Notes under the pieces: model-generated | What the model was told of the DNA's origin: nothing | Seen by the model: only the letters and a program-made list of their open reading frames with translations | Databases searched by the model: none | Shown: piece by piece, positions 39,111 to 48,438 of the stretch | Position numbering within the stretch: the first letter of the stretch is position 1 | Layout: each line of letters starts with the position of its first letter | Program-made: the position numbers and the translations under genes | Source of the DNA: HyVt-477 sp965224605 | GTDB lineage: Bacteria > Pseudomonadota > Gammaproteobacteria > Thiotrichales > Thiotrichaceae | Direction of reading: 5' to 3' | DNA: 64,000 nucleotides | Assembly (NCBI GenBank): GCA_965224605.1 | Contig: CBDCZP010000010.1 | Span: forward strand, 1-64,000

Positions 39111-39148
39111 AAACCCGCATAACTGCACTGTGCAAAGCGGGTTTTTTT
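39111..39148 (+). terminator. Rho-independent terminator after tRNA-Ser
   Basis: AAACCCGC at 39111-39118 pairs with GCGGGTTT at 39137-39144, followed by a T run. It ends the csrA-tRNA-Ser transcript. Confidence 0.88.
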
Positions 39149-39282
39149 ATGTCCGTCTTTTTTTATCTACTTGATTACTGTACTTGCTTCAGCCTTATAT
39201 GGTCGTCTTGGAGACGTTGTAGAGACAAGGCATGCCTTGTCTCTAGGGTGAAATATAAACTTATCATCATTCCAGGTTGATC

Positions 39283-40017
39283 CTAATTATAAGAGTTACC
39301 CTTATTTGTTCTCATACGCTTAATTTCATCTTCGCCTAAGGGATGATTATGTTTTATTCGCAGACTGTTATTCCATTCATTTGCGAAATCTCGTTGCCAA
39401 TAACTGTTTAGTAAAGCAGTAATCGACATAGTAAGAAGAGCGCCCAAGCTCGCTAGAGACATATCTTTATGAGCATCCCAAACATCTCCTTGTGTGCCGA
39501 GATAGGCAATACCCAGATCTCCACCAAATAGTGTTGCAGCTCCCCATTCAAATAGCTCAAAAAGCATCGAGGTGGACATGGTTAAATCCAGAGGTAAAAA
39601 ATATCCCCAGAAGCCTTTTACGTCAGCTATACGAATAAATACTTCTCTGATGGGATAGGCCAGAAGTAGCCCGTAGAGGAAGTGCACTACACGATCAAAA
39701 TGATTTCTCTCAAAGCCAAGTGATTGATTCAATGAAAAACCGAGAATATCCTGAAACCAGTCATCGTAGGGAACCTTGGCATAGGTATAATGTGCACCCA
39801 CTTCATGCAGGGTGAGAAACAAGAAGATGAGTGTGTAGGAAATTCGTGAAAGTGGGAATGTCTTATACGTTGCTAATAGGCTTAACAAAAAAACAACAGT
39901 GAGTGCATTTTCAAGCAGCCAGTCATGTCTATCTACAGGTGATATAGCCAAACCTATTGCTGGAATAGCAAAGACCATCAGCAATAGGAAAAAATAGTTT
40001 TTGTGGCTAATAATCAA
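39283..40017 (-). CDS. YjdF-like inner membrane protein (DUF2238)
   Basis: 244 residues with about six membrane helices. HEVGAHYTYAKVPYDDWFQD, FGFERNHFDRVVHFLYGLLLAYP and LFELFEWGAA contain the conserved His, Glu and Asp of DUF2238/YjdF. In the protein the second word reads LGFERNHFDR. The function of the family is unknown. It follows the TRAP solute-binding gene by 25 bp on the same strand, so they may share a transcript. Confidence 0.9.
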   Translation of the reverse strand: MIISHKNYFFLLLMVFAIPAIGLAISPVDRHDWLLENALTVVFLLSLLATYKTFPLSRISYTLIFLFLTLHEVGAHYTYAKVPYDDWFQDILGFSLNQSLGFERNHFDRVVHFLYGLLLAYPIREVFIRIADVKGFWGYFLPLDLTMSTSMLFELFEWGAATLFGGDLGIAYLGTQGDVWDAHKDMSLASLGALLTMSITALLNSYWQRDFANEWNNSLRIKHNHPLGEDEIKRMRTNKGNSYN

Positions 40018-40042
40018 GTGAGATAACCATGAATGTTGTTTC

Positions 40043-41185
40043 CTATTTCTGTTTAGCTCTTATATTCAAATAAGCTCGGTCGGAGTATTCAGACCAACTT
40101 AATACCTTTTTTCTGTAGCTATTGTAGGATTTGAATACTTGCTGTGAAAATTCGTCTTTGGATGCAAGTTCTTTAACTACTTCATCCGATATGCCTTTAA
40201 GTTTTTTCAATACATCATCAGGGAAACGGCGGATTTGAACATTATGTTTATTAATGAGTGTTTGTAACGCGTCGTTATTGTTCGCAACATATTCTGCTAA
40301 CATTTCATGATTAGCGAGTTTACATGCTTCGAGAACAATGGTTTGTAGGTCGTTTGGCAATGCTTCCAATGCTTCTTTATTAATGATGGCTTCCAACGCA
40401 GTGCCGGGCTCATGCCAACCGGGGTAATAATAATATTTGGCGACTTTATGAAAACCAAAGGCGAGATCGTTATACGGCCCCACCCATTCTGTTGCATCAA
40501 TAGTGCCTGATTTCATGGCGGTAAATAGTTCACCACCAGGAAGATTGACGGGTGTGCCGCCGGCGCGATTCAATACTTCTCCGCCTAATCCTGGAATGCG
40601 CATTTTCAAACCTTTCAAATCGTCAATTCCATTGATTTCCTTATTAAACCAACCGCCCATTTGTACTCCCATATTGCCAGCTGGCATAGGGACAAGGTTG
40701 TGTTTAGCGTAGGCTTGTTGCCATAGTTCTAACCCACCACCGTTGTAGAGCCAACCATTCATTTCCTGTGCGGTCAGCCCGAAGGGCACTGTAGAAAAGA
40801 ATTGAAAAGTAGGGTTTTTGCCTTTCCAATAATAGGCTGCACCGTGGCCCATTTGTGCAGTACCACGGGATACCGCGTCAAATATTTCTAGCGCAGGTAC
40901 CAATTCACCCGCACCATAAACTTTAACATGCAGACGATTGTTGGAGAGATCGTTTATTTTTTTAGCGAGGTTTTCAGCGCCTGTACCCAGACCCGGGAAA
41001 TTCTTAGGCCATGTTGTGACCATTTTCCATTGAATAGTTTCAGCGGGTTTGCTGGTAGCTTCGGCTGTATTGCTTTGATTGCTATTTGCATTAGATGTTT
41101 TTTCATTACAGCCAGTTATTAACCCTGTCACTAACATTGTGCTGACAAGAAGAGTGATAATTTTATTCATTAAGTATATGCTCAT
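40043..41185 (-). CDS. TRAP transporter solute-binding lipoprotein (DctP family)
   Basis: 380 residues with a lipoprotein signal (LLVSTMLVTGLITGC, Cys26, or Cys21 if the ATG at 41170 is used). The mature protein has the DctP fold: IQWKMVTTWPKNFPGLGTGAE, RGTAQMGHGAAYYWKGKNP, and GTIDATEWVGPYNDLAFGFH with the ligand-binding Arg/Trp region. It resembles the 2-oxo acid binding (TakP-like) subgroup. The membrane subunits DctQ and DctM are not beside it, so the partner permease must lie elsewhere or be missing. A lipid anchor is less usual for this family. Confidence 0.88.
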   Translation of the reverse strand: MSIYLMNKIITLLVSTMLVTGLITGCNEKTSNANSNQSNTAEATSKPAETIQWKMVTTWPKNFPGLGTGAENLAKKINDLSNNRLHVKVYGAGELVPALEIFDAVSRGTAQMGHGAAYYWKGKNPTFQFFSTVPFGLTAQEMNGWLYNGGGLELWQQAYAKHNLVPMPAGNMGVQMGGWFNKEINGIDDLKGLKMRIPGLGGEVLNRAGGTPVNLPGGELFTAMKSGTIDATEWVGPYNDLAFGFHKVAKYYYYPGWHEPGTALEAIINKEALEALPNDLQTIVLEACKLANHEMLAEYVANNNDALQTLINKHNVQIRRFPDDVLKKLKGISDEVVKELASKDEFSQQVFKSYNSYRKKVLSWSEYSDRAYLNIRAKQK

Positions 41186-41293
41186 AGTTTTACTATAGTT
41201 ACTAATGGCGCGTAATAACGCGAATTTAGGTATTCTGGGTATTCTGGGTATTTATTTATTCGGGGTATTGTATGCTTATCAATATAATTTTTC

Positions 41294-42811
41294 ATGTCTG
41301 ACATTATTCTTTCTACCCTTAACGCAAAATATATACATACAGCCTTTGGTCTGCGCTATCTTTATGCCAATCTGGGTGAATTGAAGAGTGTTGCAAGCAT
41401 TGAAGAATTTACCATTGCCAGTCGTCCGATTGATATCGCCGAGAAGTTGCTCTCGCATAATCCGAAGATAATAGGTTTTAGTGTGTATATCTGGAATATT
41501 ACAGAAACCACTGAATTAGTCGCTTTGCTTAAACAAGTAGCTCCTCAAGTAAGGATTGTGTTGGGTGGGCCAGAAGTGAGTCATGAGATGCATGATCAAG
41601 TTATTGTGTCGCTCGCTGATTACCTAATAACAGGAACAGGTGAAGTTAGCTTTAAGCAGCTTTGCGAGCAGATAATTACAGGTTTGTCTCCGCTAAACAA
41701 AGTGATAAAGGGAATAGATATTACTTTGGATGAACTTCAAAGCCCTTACGATGACTATACAGCTGAAGATATTAAAACACGCATTGTTTATGTTGAAGCC
41801 TCAAGAGGCTGTCCGTTTAAATGTGAGTTTTGTCTTTCCTCTTTGGATAAAACGGCTAAACCTTTTGAGATCGGTAGCTTTTTAGATGAGATGGAGAAGC
41901 TTTACAACAGAGGTTTACGTCATTTTAAATTTATTGACCGTACTTTTAACCTCAAGGTAAAAACCACTATAGCCATTCTTGAATTCTTCCTCGATCATTT
42001 AGATGACGAGATATTTCTACATTTTGAGCTTATTCCTGATCATTTACCGGATGCGTTAAAAGCGGTGATACAGCGTTTCCCGGTTGGTTCGTTACAATTT
42101 GAAGTTGGTATTCAGACGTTTGATCCTGAGGTACAACAACTTATTAGTCGTAAACAAAATAATGAAAAATCTAAAGCTAATTTACAATGGTTACGTGAAA
42201 GCAGCCATGCTCATTTACACACTGATTTGATATTCGGATTACCTGGGGAAGATCTAAAAAGTTTTGCTGATAGCTTTACACAGTTAGTGGCACTCAAACC
42301 TCATGAAATTCAGGTGGGTATATTGAAACGCTTACGAGGCTCACCTATTATTCGTCATACTGAAGAATATCAGCTGGTTTTCAACCCTTTGCCACCGTAT
42401 AACATTCTGAGCACAGATCGTGTTGATTTCAATACCATGCAACAAGTTAATCGCTTCGCACGTTATTGGGATATGATTGGAAATTCAGGAAAGTTTAGTA
42501 CTCTTTTGCCTTTATTATTAGCAGACGAGCCATTTGAAAACTTCTGGTTATTTAGCAACAGTCTCTATTTGCGTAGTAAACAGACCCACAAAATTGCTCT
42601 AAAACGCTTATTCGATTTTGTCTATGAAATTGCAACTCATGAATTGGCACTACCAAAAAAATCTGTAAAAAATGCGTTAAAAACAGATTTTGATGCAACA
42701 CGTATGAAGGGTGTGCCGGAATACTTGCGTGATCAAATAGCCAATGCAGAGAGCCTTCCACAAGCTAAAATTTATGTTAGAAACAAGCGACAGGTTAGTC
42801 ATTTAAGGTAG
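41294..42811 (+). CDS. B12-binding-domain radical SAM protein (DUF4080)
   Basis: 505 residues. An N-terminal cobalamin-binding-like Rossmann domain (about 1-130, with IIGFSVYIWNITET and VLGGPEVS) is followed by a radical SAM barrel. CPFKCEFC, a CX3CX2C motif in VEASRGCPFKCEFCL near residue 175, binds the 4Fe-4S cluster. The C-terminal DUF4080 domain ends the protein. The family often includes tRNA- or peptide-modifying methylthiotransferase relatives, but its substrate is unknown. It is a single gene, with a possible AT-rich promoter from 41230 to 41290. Confidence 0.9.
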   Translation: MSDIILSTLNAKYIHTAFGLRYLYANLGELKSVASIEEFTIASRPIDIAEKLLSHNPKIIGFSVYIWNITETTELVALLKQVAPQVRIVLGGPEVSHEMHDQVIVSLADYLITGTGEVSFKQLCEQIITGLSPLNKVIKGIDITLDELQSPYDDYTAEDIKTRIVYVEASRGCPFKCEFCLSSLDKTAKPFEIGSFLDEMEKLYNRGLRHFKFIDRTFNLKVKTTIAILEFFLDHLDDEIFLHFELIPDHLPDALKAVIQRFPVGSLQFEVGIQTFDPEVQQLISRKQNNEKSKANLQWLRESSHAHLHTDLIFGLPGEDLKSFADSFTQLVALKPHEIQVGILKRLRGSPIIRHTEEYQLVFNPLPPYNILSTDRVDFNTMQQVNRFARYWDMIGNSGKFSTLLPLLLADEPFENFWLFSNSLYLRSKQTHKIALKRLFDFVYEIATHELALPKKSVKNALKTDFDATRMKGVPEYLRDQIANAESLPQAKIYVRNKRQVSHLR

Positions 42812-42930
42812 CTCTAATTAAATCCGCTCTAATTTCTGATAAGGTTTAACAAGTGAATCACTCATATCGTATATACAGGGCTGTTCAATGCTAATTTTTC
42901 TCATACAATGAATAACCAATTTGCATTTTT

Positions 42931-43014
42931 GGTAGGTCGAATAAGCGATAGCGCCATCCGACAAACACATTAAATTCAATATCTTGTCGGATGGCGTCCC
43001 TTATCCGACCTACC
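42931..43014. repeat. Uninterrupted REP-like hairpin
   Basis: 84 bp. The left arm begins GGTAGGTCGAATAAGCGATA and the right arm ends CTTATCCGACCTACC. The arms are complementary over about 34 bases with few mismatches. This is the empty form of the target into which both IS110-like elements inserted. Its right end overlaps the 3' end of the zinc-ribbon gene and supplies its stop codon. Confidence 0.85.
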
Positions 43015-43630
43015 CATCATATGAAGATTCAATAGTATTTTGTACAAAAGAGCTAGCATTGAACAGCCCTGATCGTATATATGAGTGATTCCATGCAAAT
43101 CCCGTTGCATGCTCTAGCGCTGATAGAAATCGATCATCGGGTACAGCCTCAGATTCATAAATATTGTTGATAATAATTGTTGAGCTACAAAAAAATGCTG
43201 TTTTTCTCCAATTTATTTTATGGACATTTATTATTTCTCGACAGTGCTGGCAACGCATTTTAATTTGAGTGCCGTGTTTTTTTAGCTGGCCTGGGAGTGT
43301 TAATAATTCTTTTTTGCATTGTGGGCAACGAGGGGTTTTGATATTGATGCCAGAAATAAACTGCGGCGTGTCTGTAGGCTCCGGTATTTCAATATAGATG
43401 TAAGGCTTGTCGCCATCTGGATGAAACTCAACGTCAGGTGAACAACCGAGAAAATGTACTTGCGATAGGAACTTCTCTCCACTTAGATAACGTAAAACAG
43501 AATCGCCAGCGGTTTCTTCTTCTGCATCGATAAACTTTACTGTCTTTAAGTGTGTAACCAGTTCACATTGTGGTGTTGATTCAGTTGGGTTTTCAGGAAA
43601 CAGGTAAAGCTTGTATTGGGAAATAAACAT
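43010..43630 (-). CDS. Zinc-ribbon protein of unknown function, paired with oxyR
   Basis: 206 residues, soluble, no signal peptide. A central zinc ribbon is visible (CPQC, then CQHC about 21 residues later, around residues 105-135). The N-terminal part contains CELVTHLKTVKFIDAEEETA. The C-terminal part has SALEHATGFAWNHSYIRSG. I do not recognise the family. It starts 10 bp after the oxyR stop, so it is probably co-transcribed with oxyR. Its stop TAG lies inside the REP-like hairpin, so the original C terminus may have been different. Confidence 0.7.
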   Translation of the reverse strand: MFISQYKLYLFPENPTESTPQCELVTHLKTVKFIDAEEETAGDSVLRYLSGEKFLSQVHFLGCSPDVEFHPDGDKPYIYIEIPEPTDTPQFISGINIKTPRCPQCKKELLTLPGQLKKHGTQIKMRCQHCREIINVHKINWRKTAFFCSSTIIINNIYESEAVPDDRFLSALEHATGFAWNHSYIRSGLFNASSFVQNTIESSYDG

Positions 43631-43640
43631 GTGAGGTCGG

Positions 43641-44540
43641 TTATAAGTGTGAACAATGATCTTTAATAAAATTGCCTAGCAAACGAAACTCTTCAACTTG
43701 AGCGCTATTTTTTCTCCACACTAAACCAATCTCACGGTGACTTTGCTCGGCAAGTGGCCATGTTTTGATGGCGGTATGTTTAAGCATGGAGGAATTCTTG
43801 GTCATTTGAGTGAGGTAGGTGATCCCCAGGTCTGAGTCAACCATCTCGATAAGTGTGAGAAGGCTACTGGCAGAAAAGCGATTGACCGTGTCCTGATTGC
43901 GAATCTGGCAGGCTGAGAGCGCATGGTTTCTTAAACAATGCCCATCTTCCAGTAAAATAATACTTTCGGCAGGGATATCTTCGTTCTCATAATTAGCAGG
44001 ATCAATGAGTTTGGTATCTTTTCTGCATGCCATCAAGAATTTATCTTTAAAGAGCGACATGATTTCTACCCCTGCCAGTTTATAGGGCAGAGCGATGAGC
44101 AATAAATCAAGATCGCCATCCATTAGTTGTTTATATAGGTTTAAGGTCGTATCTTCATTGAGATAAAGTTGTAAGTCAGGGTGTGCTTTACGCAGTTTAG
44201 GCACCAGCTGAGGCAAGATAAAGGGCGCAATGGTGGGTATAGCGCCAAGCGTTAGTTTGCTGGAGAGGGGTTCGTCATTACTGCTTGCAATAGACGCGAG
44301 ATATTCAACATCACGAAGGCATCTGTTGGCATGTGACGCAATTTCTTTACCCACTCTGGTGATGGTGACATTTTTATTGGTTCGGTCAACTAATTGTGAG
44401 CCTAATAGTGATTCTAACTCACGTATAGCGACACTAAATGCAGACTGTGATACAAAGCAGGATTGAGCAGCCTTACCAAAATGTTGATGCTTTTCTAATG
44501 CTACAAAATATCTTAATTGCTTGATGGTGGGTAAGTTCAT
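43641..44540 (-). CDS. oxyR: Hydrogen peroxide-sensing LysR-type regulator OxyR
   Basis: 299 residues. The LysR helix-turn-helix is N-terminal (FGKAAQSCFVSQSAFSVAIRELE). The peroxide-sensing pair is Cys202 and Cys211 in EDGHCLRNHALSAC, with the same 9-residue spacing as Cys199-Cys208 of E. coli OxyR. A disulfide between them switches the protein on. Its usual targets (katG, ahpC) are not adjacent here. A zinc-ribbon gene follows directly. Confidence 0.95.
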   Translation of the reverse strand: MNLPTIKQLRYFVALEKHQHFGKAAQSCFVSQSAFSVAIRELESLLGSQLVDRTNKNVTITRVGKEIASHANRCLRDVEYLASIASSNDEPLSSKLTLGAIPTIAPFILPQLVPKLRKAHPDLQLYLNEDTTLNLYKQLMDGDLDLLLIALPYKLAGVEIMSLFKDKFLMACRKDTKLIDPANYENEDIPAESIILLEDGHCLRNHALSACQIRNQDTVNRFSASSLLTLIEMVDSDLGITYLTQMTKNSSMLKHTAIKTWPLAEQSHREIGLVWRKNSAQVEEFRLLGNFIKDHCSHL

Positions 44541-44583
44541 TTAAGTCAGTTTTATCCCGTTATACCTTTTGCGTAAAGTCTCT

Positions 44584-44634
44584 AGGTGTTGATTTCAAGC
44601 ACAGTATGGCGAGCCTGAAGGCTCACTTCCAGAA
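44584..44634 (-). repeat. Dispersed intergenic repeat, copy 2 (inverted)
   Basis: Read on the minus strand it matches the unit at 15851-15900 at nearly every position (TTCTGGAAGTGAGCCTTCAG, ending AAATCAACACCT). It lies upstream of oxyR. Confidence 0.75.
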
Positions 44635-44676
44635 AAAATGACTTGTTCAGAGATTCCTAAAGTAAGTGATAATGTG

Positions 44677-45591
44677 TTACACGGGTAACTCTACAGGTTC
44701 ACAATAGATGAATTGCTTATTTTTTGTGTCAAATATTGAGAGTGCTTTGTTGCTTCCGAAATCATCAAGATCACTACTTAATGCTAACAGGTAACGATCA
44801 TCTAGTAACTGAAAGCTCATAACATATTTCGTGTATGCATTTTCGGGGAAGAAAAACTTGCTACCGTCTTCTATCTCAATATAGTTGGGTCGAGCAGTGA
44901 AATCAGTACCGTAATAAAAACTCCCGTCAGCTTTAGCCATTGCAGTATAACCCGCTAGAAATCTTTTTATACGTTTCGTATAGGTTAAAACCCCATCATT
45001 ATTCCCCCAAAGATCAAGTACTTTAAGTCTGTCGCCAGTAGCTACCAGAAAATTATCATCATCCATAGTATGTAGTGCATGGATATGCCGGACACCGGAT
45101 ATATGCATGTAGTAATCATTAATCACACAATCATCTTTGCTGACGTATGCAATACGAGCGGAATTATTATCCATACCATATTCACCAATGATTAGTGTGT
45201 TGTCTTTTTCGATAATACTTTCAGTCCGCGTTCCTGCAAACACCTCAGGTAGTTTGTCTATGGCATAATTATCACCATAGAGGTCTTGTAATTGTTGGAT
45301 GGATAGAAACTCACGTTTGTAGACATGTTTGTGAGCCTCAAAGTCTTCTAAAATTGGAGCTATTATGCCTGAAGATGCAGGTGTGATGCTGGAAGGAGAG
45401 TGTGCGATTTTACAATATATACCGTAAAGTAGCTCGTGAGTTCTACCTCTACGTAATACTAGGAATATTGCTTTGGCAAGGAATAACGGGTTCTTAGTTA
45501 CCTTGAACTTGACAAGGTACTCGCTGATACTTGGCATGGGGGGTTCTACGGGCTTAGCAGGTTTAGTGGACATAAGTGTAGCTTCTTGCAT
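44677..45591 (-). CDS. Unrecognised protein, possibly beta-propeller-like
   Basis: 304 residues (298 if the second ATG at 45573, MSTKPAKPVEPP, is used). It has no signal peptide and no membrane segment. The C-terminal two thirds is rich in short beta-strand-like blocks with Asp and Gly turns (IIGEYGMDNNSARIAYVSKD, HTMDDDNFLVATGDRLKVLD, LLDDRYLLALSSDLDDF), suggesting a WD40-like or six-bladed propeller (inference). I know no family for it. It is a single gene between two long AT-rich gaps. Confidence 0.6.
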   Translation of the reverse strand: MQEATLMSTKPAKPVEPPMPSISEYLVKFKVTKNPLFLAKAIFLVLRRGRTHELLYGIYCKIAHSPSSITPASSGIIAPILEDFEAHKHVYKREFLSIQQLQDLYGDNYAIDKLPEVFAGTRTESIIEKDNTLIIGEYGMDNNSARIAYVSKDDCVINDYYMHISGVRHIHALHTMDDDNFLVATGDRLKVLDLWGNNDGVLTYTKRIKRFLAGYTAMAKADGSFYYGTDFTARPNYIEIEDGSKFFFPENAYTKYVMSFQLLDDRYLLALSSDLDDFGSNKALSIFDTKNKQFIYCEPVELPV

Positions 45592-46117
45592 GGGGTAAGT
45601 TCCTGATGTCTTTTTTCAATTCGTGTTTAATTCGATAGTTAAGTTAATAGCTAAGCTTGATAGTAAGTGGGCAGTCATTTATATAGTCGATATGTCTCAT
45701 AATAGCAAACTACCATGCTTGTTACCCTATGCCTCCGATAAGATACCCCTGAAGCCTGATAAATACTAACTGAATGAATATTAGTGTGAAAAATAGAGTG
45801 GGCTTAACGGAGCAGCTGTGGATAACTTTGTTAATAACTTTATTATACCATTTCACAGAGGTTTTTTTATAGCAACTACTGTTTAGAGCATGGTTAATAA
45901 AACACCAATAACTAACTGAAATTTATATAATAAAGGTTTAATATGCCAAAATTCTACCCATATAAATAATAGTTATCAAAAATAAGCTCATAATTTACGC
46001 ATGTTGATAACTTGCTGTGCCTCTGTTTAATGAATAAATACACTATCTAGTGTTTATGGAATAAATGAATTAAAGCTGAACAATGAATGAACAAAATAGA
46101 ACAGTTAAACTAACAAT
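45592..46117. other. 526-bp AT-rich intergenic region with DnaA-box-like words
   Basis: No gene is supported. TGTGGATAA at 45817-45825 is the exact complement of the consensus DnaA box TTATCCACA, and TGTTGATAA near 46003-46011 is a close variant. AT-rich stretches flank both. No GATC cluster is seen and no dnaA, gidA or parA gene is near, so an origin is possible but unproven. The promoter for the gene at 45591 must lie at the left edge. Confidence 0.5.
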
Positions 46118-47773
46118 CTATGGTTTGTAGTAGGCATAAAGAGAAATAATAACCCCTGCGATACCAAGCAATATTCCTGTGAATGTAAATTCATCAACGT
46201 TATTAGTAACAGCATGAATAAGTGCACTACTGATGATTAATGAGCCTCCCACAATACCTAATAACATCTTTTTGGTATTTTGCCGGGATTGCTTTTGTAA
46301 CAATTGAAATTGTTTTTGTTCAGTAGCGTGATGACGATGCTGATCATGCATTTGCTTAATGACATCATTTACCAGGGTAGGCATGTGTGGTAATTGTTCA
46401 ATAAATCGGGGCAAGTTTTCTTTAGCTCCATTGAACAGTGAACGAAAGCCGACCTGTTCATCCATCCAGCGTTGTAAGAAAGGCTTTGCAGTATCCCATA
46501 GGTCTAGATCAGGATAAAGTTGCCTACCCAAACCTTCAATATTCAATAAGGTCTTCTGCAGGAGTACTAGCTGTGGTTGTACTTCCATATCAAAACGGCG
46601 AGCGGTTTGAAACAGGCGCAACAAGAAGAAGCCGAAAGAGATTTCTTTGAGTGGACGATTGAAAATAGGCTCACAGACCGTCCTAATCGCTGATTCGAAG
46701 TCATTGACGCGTGTATGTGCTGGCACCCAGCCCGATTCGATATGCAATTCAGCAACGCGTTTATAATCGCGGTTAAAAAAAGCATGTAGATTTTCGGCGA
46801 GATAACGCTGATCATCGGGCGTCAATGTGCCGACAATGCCAAAATCTACAGATATATAGGAAGGCTTGTCAGGATCGCTAGCGTCAATAAAAATATTTCC
46901 AGGGTGCATATCAGCATGGAAAAAGTTATGTCTAAAAACTTGGGTGAAGAAGATTTCGACACCTAACGCTCCTAGCCTTTTCATGTTTACATTCTGACGC
47001 CTGAGTTCATCTATATCGCCAACAGGGATGCCATGGATTCGTTCCATGACCAATACCTGCTCGTGGGTCATATCCCAGTATATTTTAGGTATGTACAGTT
47101 CCTGCGAGTTTTCAAAGTTGCGGTGTAATTGGCTTGCATTGGCAGCTTCTCGAACTAAATCCAGTTCATCCAGAATAGTGGATTCATATTCTTCGACAAT
47201 TTCAACCGGGCGCAAACGTCGTGCTTCTTTCCAGTATCGATTAGCCAGCTTAGCAATCAGATAAAGCACCTGAATATCTTGTTCTATAATGGGTTTGATA
47301 TCAGGTCGAACCACTTTTACGATAATTTCTTCACCATTCCATAGTGTGGCTGTATGTACTTGTGCGATGGATGCTGAGGCTAGGGGAGAAGCATCGAAAG
47401 TTTGAAATGATTGGGCTATAGGTTCAGCAAATGAGTGTTCTATGATGTCGATAGCTTGTTGGGATGAAAAGGGCGGTACGTTATCTTGTAATTGACTGAG
47501 TTCTTTATTGATATCGGGTGGTAGCAAATCATTACGAGTTGATAATACTTGTCCAAACTTTATGAACACTGGTCCTAGATCTTCCAGAGCCAGTCGAATA
47601 CGTACCCCTAAAGGTTTAACTTGTGTTTTTTTCTTAATATTCCATGGTGCGATGTAATAAAAAAAGCGTAGTGGTCTAAAAACAGGAATATGTAGCAAGA
47701 TTTCATCAAGTCCGTGCTTAACAAGAACACGATTGATAATAAAAAGACGACGAATTTGCATGAATCGGATCAT
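46118..47773 (-). CDS. ubiB: Ubiquinone biosynthesis ATPase-like protein UbiB
   Basis: 551 residues, ABC1/ADCK atypical kinase family. The family KxGQ motif appears as FIKFGQVLSTRNDLLP near residue 70, and the Ala-rich loop is ASPLASASIAQVHTA. FFHADMHPGNIF carries the catalytic-loop residues. Two C-terminal membrane helices follow. It works with UbiJ and UbiK in the soluble ubiquinone-making complex, and its start overlaps the ubiJ stop (TAATG), so translation is coupled. Confidence 0.96.
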   Translation of the reverse strand: MIRFMQIRRLFIINRVLVKHGLDEILLHIPVFRPLRFFYYIAPWNIKKKTQVKPLGVRIRLALEDLGPVFIKFGQVLSTRNDLLPPDINKELSQLQDNVPPFSSQQAIDIIEHSFAEPIAQSFQTFDASPLASASIAQVHTATLWNGEEIIVKVVRPDIKPIIEQDIQVLYLIAKLANRYWKEARRLRPVEIVEEYESTILDELDLVREAANASQLHRNFENSQELYIPKIYWDMTHEQVLVMERIHGIPVGDIDELRRQNVNMKRLGALGVEIFFTQVFRHNFFHADMHPGNIFIDASDPDKPSYISVDFGIVGTLTPDDQRYLAENLHAFFNRDYKRVAELHIESGWVPAHTRVNDFESAIRTVCEPIFNRPLKEISFGFFLLRLFQTARRFDMEVQPQLVLLQKTLLNIEGLGRQLYPDLDLWDTAKPFLQRWMDEQVGFRSLFNGAKENLPRFIEQLPHMPTLVNDVIKQMHDQHRHHATEQKQFQLLQKQSRQNTKKMLLGIVGGSLIISSALIHAVTNNVDEFTFTGILLGIAGVIISLYAYYKP

Positions 47774-48390
47774 TAGGTATTGTTGTGCTTTTGTTGGAGG
47801 CGTTCTATACGCGCTTGCATGCGATCGGTATCAGCACGTAGTTCATCCACCTGATCCATATACTGTGTGATTTCGGATTCGGCGACTAAAAGCTGATTTT
47901 CTTCAGTCATATATTCGCTTACATTTAAGCGCATGGCTTGATCACTGTCTTTCATCCAGCCTTTAGAGTCTTTGACAACGGTGCCAGCCTGATGAGCAAC
48001 GATATCCCCCACCGCTTTTGATAAGAATTCTTCCCAATCTATGTCTACAGACTTAAGGATATGACTAAATTTCGTCCCTAATGCGGTATCACCTTCAATA
48101 TAGGCATCCGTATCTAGCATCGTTTTACCCGCATCACTCGCAGTACCTAAGCGCATCAGAGCGAGGGGCGAACCATGAATAGTCGTATCAGCCTCTCCTT
48201 CATAGTGTCCGAGCACTTGAACATGTCGCGGAGCGGGAAAGAAAAATAGATTTAACTCAAGACCAGTGATATGCAGACGAATGACTTTATCCTGCATTGA
48301 TGCAAATTGCGGCAATGCCTCACTATCCAGTTTCAGCCAGGCATTCATTGCGGTTTCAATAGTTGATAATAGGAGAACGGGTAGTTGCAT
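47773..48390 (-). CDS. ubiJ: Ubiquinone biosynthesis accessory factor UbiJ
   Basis: 205 residues. An N-terminal SCP2-like lipid-binding domain (LRLHITGL-type strand seen as VIRLHITGLELNLFFFPAP, and ADTTIHGSPLALMRLG) is followed by a helical C-terminal tail with a coiled coil (ITQYMDQVDELRADTDRMQA). It binds ubiquinone intermediates for the Ubi enzymes. It lies between ubiE and ubiB, the standard order. Confidence 0.93.
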   Translation of the reverse strand: MQLPVLLLSTIETAMNAWLKLDSEALPQFASMQDKVIRLHITGLELNLFFFPAPRHVQVLGHYEGEADTTIHGSPLALMRLGTASDAGKTMLDTDAYIEGDTALGTKFSHILKSVDIDWEEFLSKAVGDIVAHQAGTVVKDSKGWMKDSDQAMRLNVSEYMTEENQLLVAESEITQYMDQVDELRADTDRMQARIERLQQKHNNT

Positions 48391-48438
48391 TGTATGAGTT
48401 AGAGTTAGTATTGATTTAAGAGCGAGAACAAGTACACG

